Source: a virus. Taken from it: a stretch of 36,145 bases of DNA. Shown here one piece after another: positions 28,913 to 34,935 of the stretch. The translations under genes and the position numbers were made by a program. The first letter of the stretch is position 1; each line of letters starts with the position of its first letter. The notes beneath the pieces were generated by a model that was not told the origin of the DNA, ran no database searches, and was given only the letters and a program-made list of their open reading frames with translations. The DNA lies in IMG/VR virus record IMGVR_UViG_3300044612_002129, positions 1-36,145 of that record. One strand, given 5' to 3'.

Positions 28913-30247
28913 CTAACCACCCTTAAGCACACACGGCTTAAACACTCTACCTTTTTTAAGCTTACACTTCTCAATACCTAAAGTCGATAGCGCTTCGCGA
29001 ATCATTGCCTTATCTGTTTGGCTTGGTACGCGACCCATAACCTCCTCTACCTTTGCAAACAGCTCAGTAACCATGACACTTGGCTGCAGCGGATCATTAG
29101 GTTTCGCAATAACAACTTCGTCTAACACAGCCAACCAATCACCGTAACGTTCCTCTACCGCTTCAGCCTGAGCCTCCTTGTCTGGCTCAATGTAACTTCG
29201 AATACCAGGGTTAACAGCAAGTTCCTTAACGTACTCTTGGTAGCAGTAAAGAAGAATGCGTTCGCCGTTATTACGTACATCGTGGTACCAACTTTTGTTA
29301 CCATGGTCAGCCTCGGTATCTGGCTGCGAGATGATCGGCAACAGCCTGCGGCGGTCCGCTTCATCGTTAGTAATCGAAATCTTACGATTGCTTAAGATAG
29401 CCGTCTTGTTAGTTAACCGAGCCTTCCTGTGCGCGCGATTTTTCGGATTAATCGTAATGTATTCCTCACCAGTTACCTCTTTAAACTTGCCGCCAGAGAA
29501 GGCGCGTGTTGAGTTGGCATCTGGAAATAGTAGCAAGCGGGCGCCAACTAGCTGCTCTCCCCAGTGCGGGCCTGTAAAATCTTCCATGCGTGTATGGATG
29601 ACGCGCTCTCTACCTAACGCATCACTGATCGCTTGGAACACGGTCGACTTTCCATTACCACCGCCGCCGTACCAATGTAGGTACTGGGTTCGGGCGCTCT
29701 TCCAATCTAACAGTGAGCCGATCCACAACGTCAGGGCTTTGGGATCGTTAGTTAGCCCGATAACATGTTTGAACCCAGGCAGCGACTCTAACGTAATGTT
29801 GGCGGCTTCAGCTGTCGTCACCGCTAACCGCTTAAAGCACAGCACCTCTAGCTGGTCAGCAAACGCTACCGCAGCTACCTGCGAAAACTTGATTGCACGA
29901 GTAGTCGAGCTGTTTAGCGTCTTACGAATAAACGCCACTACCTCAGTTCTGCCCTTGGCTACATGGTGTGGCTCCGCCTGAAAGACTAACGTGTCGAGCA
30001 TCTCGTCTGTAATCGGTGCAAGCGTGTTAGCTAGCTGATCGCGTTTGAATACTTGTGAGCCTTTAGACTCATTAGCCGTCTCCGAATCGACAATCAAATC
30101 ATGGTGCTCGATGATGGCGTCGGCTAACGCTATCATGCGCTCTGGAGTAGCTACGTTGGCGTCGGCACGCTGGCGAACGCGAGAAGCGCGAGCCTGAGCC
30201 ATGCGAATGACACCGGCGCCAGCTGGCTGCTGGTTGTCGTTACTCAC
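28913..30247 (-). CDS. SF3 (D5/P4-like) replicative helicase
   Basis: The product is 444 residues from GTG, with GAGG seven bases upstream. Residues 1-185 are a helical N-terminal region. Walker A is GGGGNGKST (194-202, Lys200). Walker B is ARLLLFPDANS around 236-246. The sensor motif is TNKTAILSNRKISI with Asn287, and the arginine finger lies in DEADRRRLLPI (299-301). The C-terminus is a small basic domain (REALSTLGIEKCKLKKGR) that may be a winged helix. It should form a hexamer and unwind DNA next to the primase. It is the second gene from the leftward promoter. Confidence 0.88.
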   Translation of the reverse strand: MSNDNQQPAGAGVIRMAQARASRVRQRADANVATPERMIALADAIIEHHDLIVDSETANESKGSQVFKRDQLANTLAPITDEMLDTLVFQAEPHHVAKGRTEVVAFIRKTLNSSTTRAIKFSQVAAVAFADQLEVLCFKRLAVTTAEAANITLESLPGFKHVIGLTNDPKALTLWIGSLLDWKSARTQYLHWYGGGGNGKSTVFQAISDALGRERVIHTRMEDFTGPHWGEQLVGARLLLFPDANSTRAFSGGKFKEVTGEEYITINPKNRAHRKARLTNKTAILSNRKISITNDEADRRRLLPIISQPDTEADHGNKSWYHDVRNNGERILLYCYQEYVKELAVNPGIRSYIEPDKEAQAEAVEERYGDWLAVLDEVVIAKPNDPLQPSVMVTELFAKVEEVMGRVPSQTDKAMIREALSTLGIEKCKLKKGRVFKPCVLKGG

Positions 30248-30566
30248 CGCGAGCCTCGCTATCGTTAGCTAGCTGCTCGCCTTCTTCTGCGATCTTGTTA
30301 GCCTCAGCTTGCTCAGCCGCGACAGCCTCGGCCTGCATAACATCTGCCATGGTTCGAATAGCATAGGCAACTAGCTGGATCTGCGGTACGCCGCTGACTA
30401 GCGACATCTCAGTTAACAGGTTTTTCGTGTCTTTGTCGATATGTACCAGACTGCGAGCTAGCCGCTGGCCGTTTTGGCGGCGGCGCCGGCGTTGGCTGGG
30501 TTTGTAAGCTGGCTGTTTTGGCAAAGAGTCGTAATAAGCTTGCTGCTGTTCTGGTGTTAGTTCCAT
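30240..30566 (-). CDS. First gene of the leftward operon; basic, possibly ribbon-helix-helix DNA-binding protein
   Basis: The product is 108 residues, with AGGAG before ATG. A strongly basic patch (RRRRRQNGQRLAR) precedes SLVHIDKDTKNLLTEMSLVSG and VPQIQLVAYAIRTM, which resembles the strand-helix-helix pattern of RHH proteins. The tail is an acidic Ala/Glu helix (AEAVAAEQAEANKIAEEGEQ). As the first gene after the iteron region, it could bind the candidate origin or autoregulate. This is inference; the RHH likeness is weak. Confidence 0.5.
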   Translation of the reverse strand: MELTPEQQQAYYDSLPKQPAYKPSQRRRRRQNGQRLARSLVHIDKDTKNLLTEMSLVSGVPQIQLVAYAIRTMADVMQAEAVAAEQAEANKIAEEGEQLANDSEARGE

Positions 30567-30610
30567 ATTTAATGGCTCCTTTTTAGCCCTGAATTGGGCG
30601 TTGTGAGTCT

Positions 30611-30640
30611 AGTTTAGCATCAAGATAATGGCGCCGTCAA
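30611..30640 (-). promoter_or_regulatory. Leftward sigma70-type promoter
   Basis: Read on the - strand, TTGACG (30635-30640) is followed by an 18-base spacer and TAAACT (30611-30616). It sits about 45 bases upstream of the first leftward gene, with nothing else between, so it probably drives the long convoy. Its -10 and spacer are identical in kind to those of the rightward promoter at 31005-31034. Confidence 0.6.
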
Positions 30641-30737
30641 GGCAATTAACCGTAATCCTGTGTTAAGAATGCGTTAATGTGACAATTTACGGCACCTACC
30701 TAAAAGCGCGCTAACTACTTGATTTCACGTTGAAAGG

Positions 30738-30954
30738 TTGCCACCTTGCCCCTGGTTGCCACCAAGTTGCCACCAGAATTCGTTAGTATTATTAATAGCT
30801 TATAGCTTGGTGGCAAGGTTCCATACTTAATAAGTAAAATATTATATATAAAGTAAGAAAGCTTACTCAGATAGCATATATTCTATTTGGCGGGTGTTCC
30901 TTGTTTTTGTAGAAACTAATATGAATGGGGGTAAAATGTTGCCACCTTGCCACC
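30738..30954. repeat. TTGCCACC iterons around AT-rich DNA: candidate origin of replication
   Basis: Exact TTGCCACC occurs at 30738, 30756, 30767, 30939 and 30947, plus an inverted copy GGTGGCAA at 30809-30816, and a degenerate TTGCCCCT at 30746. The last two direct copies abut. Between the two clusters lies very AT-rich DNA (about 30781-30900), with a hairpin AGTAAG-aaag-CTTACT at 30852-30867. Clustered iterons beside an AT-rich stretch, next to the helicase and primase genes, is the classic plan of an iteron origin. A multi-site operator for the divergent promoters is the main alternative. Confidence 0.55.
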
Positions 30955-31004
30955 TAACTAATTTGCTATTTTAAGGTCCAGTTAGGGCAATCGTATGCCT
31001 CCCC

Positions 31005-31034
31005 TTGACAGCGTTCAAAAAACACGGTTAAACT
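31005..31034 (+). promoter_or_regulatory. Rightward sigma70-type promoter
   Basis: TTGACA at 31005-31010 (consensus) is separated by 18 bases from TAAACT at 31029-31034. It precedes the single + gene at 31078 and is divergent from the leftward promoter. Between the two promoters lie the iterons. Confidence 0.65.
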
Positions 31035-31077
31035 GGGCTGCAGATCGAACGTATTCGATTTAATAGGAGTTGTTTTT

Positions 31078-31320
31078 ATGTATGCAGATGCTGTGCTGGA
31101 GATAGACAAGAGCCATCGTGCTGGCTGCTACCTGCTGACTGTGAAATCGGGTCGCAAAGCTCAACGTATAAACAGAGCTTTGGGTGGGTATTACCAAGAC
31201 ACAATTAAGCCAGATGACGAGGCTATATTCCACCTTAAGCCCACGGCCATGCTAGTTGCTTTGCTAGCTGCTGGCAAGGCTAAGGTTTGGTCACGAGCCT
31301 TTGTTGCCAATTTAGCTTAA
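31078..31320 (+). CDS. Small protein of unknown function, sole rightward gene of the control region
   Basis: The product is 80 residues, starting at ATG with TAGGAG eight bases upstream. The N-terminus is beta-like (YADAVLEIDKSHRAGCYLLTV), followed by a basic stretch (KSGRKAQRINRALGG) and a hydrophobic-helical C-terminus (PTAMLVALLAAGKAKVW). Monocistronic, strongly promoted, next to iterons and opposite the main operon, it is placed like an early regulator, copy-control or host-takeover protein. The sequence does not show which. Confidence 0.55.
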   Translation: MYADAVLEIDKSHRAGCYLLTVKSGRKAQRINRALGGYYQDTIKPDDEAIFHLKPTAMLVALLAAGKAKVWSRAFVANLA

Positions 31321-31329
31321 AACATAAAA

Positions 31330-31350
31330 AGCCCGTTTTTTAAGCGGGCT
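31330..31350 (-). terminator. Terminator between the + control gene and the small - cluster
   Basis: AGCCCG (31330-31335) and CGGGCT (31345-31350) form a 6-bp GC-rich stem with a 9-base loop. On the - strand it is followed by TTTTTATGTTTT, a good U-tract, so it should stop leftward RNA from the tiny membrane-protein genes before the origin region. On the + strand it follows the gene stop at once but lacks a proper U-tract, so rightward termination is less certain. Confidence 0.6.
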
Positions 31351-31373
31351 GGTTAAATTTATTAACGCGTCGA

Positions 31374-31553
31374 CTAGCTAACTAGCTGGACAATCATATA
31401 TCCGTAAAATAAAAACACTGCAAATACTGCAGCAACTACCAAAACTGGAATTAGGCAATATTTTACAGCACCAAAAACCATTGTAGGTATAAATAAAAAC
31501 CCTTCAAAAATAGAAAAAATAGTATTTACAAGAAACCCTAAACTGCCGCCCAT
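31374..31553 (-). CDS. Small two-segment membrane protein (59 residues)
   Basis: An excellent AAGGAGG site lies six bases before ATG 31553. The product opens MGGSLGFLVNTIFSIFEGF, and two hydrophobic helices (about 6-29 and 34-56, CLIPVLVVAAVFAVFLFYG) cover almost the whole chain. There are few charges. It is the last gene of the tiny - cluster. A holin-like or membrane-altering role is possible. Confidence 0.6.
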   Translation of the reverse strand: MGGSLGFLVNTIFSIFEGFLFIPTMVFGAVKYCLIPVLVVAAVFAVFLFYGYMIVQLVS

Positions 31554-31583
31554 TTAAAACCTCCTTTTGATTTATTAATTATA

Positions 31584-31781
31584 CTAGTCGCTACTATCAA
31601 CATCAATAAAAACAATTTCACCTGTATCTTTATCGTACGCATAAACGTAGCCATTTTTGTAGATGTACTGCAACTCAAAAGCTTTAGCGTCTGTATTTGA
31701 CACATACCAGTAACGAGTACAGCAACGACCGTTCTGCTCAATTTTAAATACGGAACATTTTGGAATTTGTACATTAGTCAT
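31584..31781 (-). CDS. Small protein of unknown function (65 residues)
   Basis: ATG 31781 has AGGTG seven bases upstream and overlaps the previous gene by 8 bases. The product is Tyr- and Cys-rich (CSVFKIEQNGRCCTRYWYV) and beta-like, with an acidic end (GEIVFIDVDSSD). A competing - strand frame (31538-31774) lacks a site and is rejected. No family is recognised. Confidence 0.55.
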   Translation of the reverse strand: MTNVQIPKCSVFKIEQNGRCCTRYWYVSNTDAKAFELQYIYKNGYVYAYDKDTGEIVFIDVDSSD

Positions 31782-31947
31782 TTTTTAACACCTCTCTTAA
31801 ATTATCGACCAAATTAGCGTTTAATTCAATTAATAAACGAGTTAGCTCGTTTACTCGCGTTTCGTTGGGCTGATTAGCACTTAATTCGCGATTCAAATAA
31901 TGACGAGCTGCTTCGATATTTCGTAACTGTTTTAATAAACGTTTCAT
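31774..31947 (-). CDS. Small charged helical protein (57 residues)
   Basis: ATG 31947 has AGGTG upstream and overlaps the previous gene by four bases (ATGA). The product is a basic/acidic amphipathic helix throughout (KRLLKQLRNIEAARHYLNRE, TRLLIELNANLVDNLREVLK), probably a coiled coil. The function is unknown. Confidence 0.55.
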   Translation of the reverse strand: MKRLLKQLRNIEAARHYLNRELSANQPNETRVNELTRLLIELNANLVDNLREVLKND

Positions 31948-32096
31948 TTTGACACCTCAACCGTTGCGACCGTTGCAATACCTAAACCGATAGCGAAAAT
32001 AAACAAATCAGCGCGACCGGACATTAGACTAAACGCGGCACCGACTGTCGAAACTGCTAGTGCAAAGCTGCTAGTGATTAGTAAAACCTGTTTCAT
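31944..32096 (-). CDS. Small two-segment membrane protein (50 residues)
   Basis: ATG 32096 has AAGGAG eight bases upstream. The product has two hydrophobic stretches, about 3-25 (QVLLITSSFALAVSTVGAAF) and 31-46 (LFIFAIGLGIATVATV), separated by SGRAD. It is the first gene of the four-gene - cluster and overlaps the next by four bases (ATGA). The function is unknown. Confidence 0.55.
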   Translation of the reverse strand: MKQVLLITSSFALAVSTVGAAFSLMSGRADLFIFAIGLGIATVATVEVSK

Positions 32097-32173
32097 CTTA
32101 TTCACTCCTTGTTTAACGTTCTGATCTAATAGTAATGCAGTCGGTGTGCCAATCGCGAAAAGAAATGTAATGC

Positions 32174-32190
32174 AATTGAGCGTCTCAATT
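32174..32190. promoter_or_regulatory. Inverted repeat, candidate operator
   Basis: AATTGAG and CTCAATT are perfect 7-base arms with a 3-base centre, 78 bases upstream of the first gene of the tiny - cluster. No U-tract follows on either strand, so an operator is more likely than a terminator. Function is inferred. Confidence 0.35.
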
Positions 32191-32651
32191 TGGCGGAAAG
32201 CAATTTAACCCTGCAAAACTTTTAGTCATTGTCTAATAATTAGTTGACGTTCGATTTTGAGATTTATTCTCGTCTATATGTAAAAAACAGGTTTTCGGAC
32301 CATAATAAGTCTGTAATTGAATTAAGATTCAATAAATCATTAGTGATATCAACAGGTTAGGTAGACACAGCCCCCATCTGGGCACCCACCAAGACCCCCC
32401 AAACATGAGGCAAATTACATAATTATTAAGATGTCTGTACAATTGATAGCTAAGTCATTGATATCAGGTGGATAGCCGGCCGGATAGACCGGGGTACCGC
32501 TAGAAATTAGTGAGAGGGGGCGCGCATCAACCATCACGTCCGCTCTTATGGCTATTGGTTCGCAGATGAATTTTTCCCCAGTTTAGTAAATTTAGCAGCT
32601 AGTTGCCTTTTAGCCTAGTAATTACGCATACTTAGCTCACTCGCGCGCCCG

Positions 32652-32660
32652 TGCTACAAT
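32652..32660 (+). promoter_or_regulatory. Promoter for the terminase/structural genes
   Basis: TGCTACAAT is an extended -10 element (TGn plus TACAAT at 32655-32660, five of six consensus bases). TTAGCT at 32632-32637 lies 17 bases upstream as a weak -35. Transcription would begin near 32667, giving about a 50-base leader to the ATG at 32718. Confidence 0.5.
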
Positions 32661-32717
32661 AAGTTGTCGGCAACGCTGCTGACGACCCTAACCGACACGA
32701 CTGTGAGCGAAGCGAAC

Positions 32718-33122
32718 ATGCCTTACAAGAACAGAAAAAAAGAGTACGCCAAGCGAAAACAGGAGCGCGTACTCGACAAGCTAGCTGCCTTCGAAGAGTT
32801 TCAAGCCAACCTGGCTCCGAAGCTTCAGCGCATGATTTTAGACGGCAGTTCTAGCGAAGATATTTTGGAAGAGACGGCGGCGTACGCGGCGGCGCGCATT
32901 GCAACTATTGCCATGACCGAACAGGATAGCTCGAAGGCATTGGCTGCTGCGAAAGACATCATCGACCGCGCGCGTGGAAAAGCTGTTGAGCGAGTTGCGA
33001 TTGCTCACAAGTACGAAAAGATGGACGAGAACGCGCTTGATGCGTTGCTGCTATCTAAAATTAAAGATGCGGAACTACCACAGCTAGAGGAGAGCGCCGA
33101 TGCCGATTCCAAAGATACCTAA
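32718..33122 (+). CDS. Putative small terminase subunit
   Basis: The start is at ATG 32718. A longer frame from TTG 32664 would begin at or before the predicted RNA start. The ribosome binding site is poor (GAGCGA). The product is 134 residues: a very basic N-terminus (MPYKNRKKEYAKRKQERVL), then a central helix pair (LAPKLQRMILDGSSSEDIL), a long Ala-rich helix (TAAYAAARIATIAMTEQDSSK) and an acidic tail. Size, charge pattern and position before the large terminase fit a small terminase that recognises phage DNA. It overlaps the next gene by 23 bases. Confidence 0.6.
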   Translation: MPYKNRKKEYAKRKQERVLDKLAAFEEFQANLAPKLQRMILDGSSSEDILEETAAYAAARIATIAMTEQDSSKALAAAKDIIDRARGKAVERVAIAHKYEKMDENALDALLLSKIKDAELPQLEESADADSKDT

Positions 33123-33423
33123 ATCAACACGCATCAACGGCGAACGGTGGCGCGTACTTATGCGTCGGCAAGTAGTTTATGAAGGCGAACAGTGTGAGGG
33201 CGTCTGTCACCCAGATCGGCACGTCATCGAAGTTTCACTTGGCTCAAATAACGAATACCACATCATGGATACGTACTACCACGAGGTACTGCACGCCATC
33301 GTAGCTGGCTCTGGTATCGAGCTATCAGACGATCAAGAGCACGCGATCATCGTAAACGCAGCTAGGTGGCTTGCTGCCAATTGCGACATTCGCGAGAAGC
33401 CACGTAAGCCAAAGAAGAGTTAG
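33100..33423 (+). CDS. HExxH zinc metallopeptidase-like protein
   Basis: The product is 107 residues, starting at ATG with GAGGAG seven bases upstream, within the end of the terminase-like gene. YYHEVLHAIVAGSG (59-72) contains His61-Glu62-x-x-His65, and DDQEHAIIVNAARWL supplies Glu80 as a possible third zinc ligand. The front part is a beta sheet (INGERWRVLMRRQVVYEG, RHVIEVSL). This looks like a small ImmA/SprT-like metalloprotease domain. Its place between small and large terminase suggests a virion-assembly or early role, for instance cleaving a repressor or protein, but no substrate is evident. Confidence 0.65.
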   Translation: MPIPKIPKSTRINGERWRVLMRRQVVYEGEQCEGVCHPDRHVIEVSLGSNNEYHIMDTYYHEVLHAIVAGSGIELSDDQEHAIIVNAARWLAANCDIREKPRKPKKS

Positions 33424-33426
33424 CTA

Positions 33427-34899
33427 GTGGATGTCACCAAGCTAAGTAAAAAAGAAAAGCTAGAGCTACTTGATGCCCTGGAAGCCCGGACGCAAAAGAA
33501 ACGCGCCAAAGGTGGCAACTATGTCCCTAACGCTGGTCAGGTGCGCGTGCATCAATCGACTAAGTCTATTCGCGTCGTGACTGCTGGTAACGGGGGCGGG
33601 AAGACGGCGCTCGCAGCTAACGAAGCCATCTGGGCTTGCCTTGGTTACAACCCAGAAACGAAGACTCACTCACCAGTACCGTGTCGCACAATCGTCGTAC
33701 TAGATCAGCCGCCAAAAGTCGCAAATACATGGCTACCTGAACTGCGCAAGTGGTACCAACTAAAACCAGAGCAGCTGCATAAGGATGGCAAGCCGTTTGT
33801 TTCTAGGATAACTTTTGACAACGGCAGCGAAATCCTCTTCGTCTTCCACGAGCAGGAGCCCATGTCGCTCGAATCTATCGAGCTGTCGTTCCTGATTGCG
33901 GACGAACCGTTTCCTCGTTGGATGTGGATTGCACTGCGCCGTGGCGGTCGTACTAAGGGCCGACCGTTCAGGGCGTTGCTCGTAGGTACTCCTATTAGCG
34001 GCTCGTGGCTTCGAGAAGACGTAGTCGATCCGTGGTCACGCGGCGAGCTACCCGAAGCCGAAGTGTTTCGTTATGGCACCAAGGAAAACGAAGCCAACCT
34101 GGCTGCTGGCTACGTCGAAGAATTCTCGCGCTTTTTAACTGAGAAGGAGCGCCAGATTCGACTCGAAGGTCAGTGGGCTGACTTAGATGGACTCGCATTG
34201 GCGCACTTGTTTAAGCGCTCAACACACTTGTTACCCTCAGCTACCTACCGTTTTGCGCCTCATTACCCAGTAGTCATCGCGATTGACCCTGCGTTAGCTA
34301 AAAAGCACGTTGCCTTGATGCTTGGAATTACAAAAGACGATCAGCTAGTTGTCCTAAAAGAGCTAGCTGTCAAGGGCACCGCCCCGCAGTTTGCACAAGC
34401 CATGAAGCCTTGGATGGCTGGGCACCGCGTAGTCGATATTGTTTGCGATAGTTTGGGCTCAAGCGAACTAACTGGCGGCGACGGCATGCTTTCCTTTATA
34501 AATTCGCTAAACGCTAACGGAATTCGGTGCAGAGCCACTACTTACGACGAAAAACAAGACGAAGGATGGCTCTCACTGATTCAGCGCGTGCTTGCAGTGC
34601 CAGTTGAGCCAGATAACTTGGGCCGCATGGAGCCGCAGCTCAAGATTTTAGACTCGTGCGTAGGTTTAATTCACGACATAGAGACAGTTTCGTGGGAGCG
34701 CGTACGTTTAGAGACTGAGCTTTACAAGCCAAAGCTAGATATCAAAAAGAAAGACTTCCTTGCTTGTCTGAAATACTGCTTAGCGGCGCAGCCGACCTTC
34801 GATAAGGGCCGTGAGCGCGTCATCAGAGGTAAACATGGCGCAGGCCTCAATAGCCGTGACCGGGCGCTACAGAAGATTGTCAAGAAAAACTCATGGTAA
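33427..34899 (+). CDS. Large terminase subunit (ATPase and nuclease)
   Basis: The product is 490 residues from GTG, with AAGAG upstream. The ATPase domain has Walker A in VVTAGNGGGKT (50-60), Walker B in LSFLIADE ending at Glu160, and a VGTP coupling motif near 186-189. The nuclease domain has an RNase H-like set: Asp287 (VVIAIDPAL), Asp341 (DIVCDSLG) and a final Asp in IKKKDFLACLKYCL. It packages DNA into the capsid, working with the portal that follows. The product is the usual length for the family. Confidence 0.92.
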   Translation: MDVTKLSKKEKLELLDALEARTQKKRAKGGNYVPNAGQVRVHQSTKSIRVVTAGNGGGKTALAANEAIWACLGYNPETKTHSPVPCRTIVVLDQPPKVANTWLPELRKWYQLKPEQLHKDGKPFVSRITFDNGSEILFVFHEQEPMSLESIELSFLIADEPFPRWMWIALRRGGRTKGRPFRALLVGTPISGSWLREDVVDPWSRGELPEAEVFRYGTKENEANLAAGYVEEFSRFLTEKERQIRLEGQWADLDGLALAHLFKRSTHLLPSATYRFAPHYPVVIAIDPALAKKHVALMLGITKDDQLVVLKELAVKGTAPQFAQAMKPWMAGHRVVDIVCDSLGSSELTGGDGMLSFINSLNANGIRCRATTYDEKQDEGWLSLIQRVLAVPVEPDNLGRMEPQLKILDSCVGLIHDIETVSWERVRLETELYKPKLDIKKKDFLACLKYCLAAQPTFDKGRERVIRGKHGAGLNSRDRALQKIVKKNSW

Positions 34900-34935
34900 A
34901 CTACCTTTTAAGGGCGCCTGGAGGGCCTATACTTA

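Larger units (their letters stand above)
32097..32663. other. Intergenic region upstream of the terminase: promoter, inverted repeats, possible packaging-start region
   Basis: No convincing gene is present. It holds a 17-base inverted repeat AATTGAGCGTCTCAATT (32174-32190), the palindrome CTAATAATTAG (32233-32243), two GATATCA words with similar flanks (near 32345 and 32461), a GCCC/GGGC hairpin (32370-32383), and a GGATAG direct repeat with CCGG hairpin (around 32472-32495). It also has a G/C-rich patch. Its place just before the small terminase is where many phages have cos or pac. Packaging use is inference. Confidence 0.35.

Noticed and set aside
29256-29981. 241-residue + strand ORF inside the helicase gene
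   Set aside because: The helicase has a full set of motifs in the other strand; this ORF has no start site and no domain.
31538-31774. 78-residue - strand ORF
   Set aside because: It overlaps three better-supported small genes in another frame and lacks a ribosome binding site.
32664-32717. Longer start for the small terminase (TTG 32664)
   Set aside because: It lies at or before the predicted transcription start and has no ribosome binding site; the ATG at 32718 begins the typical basic N-terminus.
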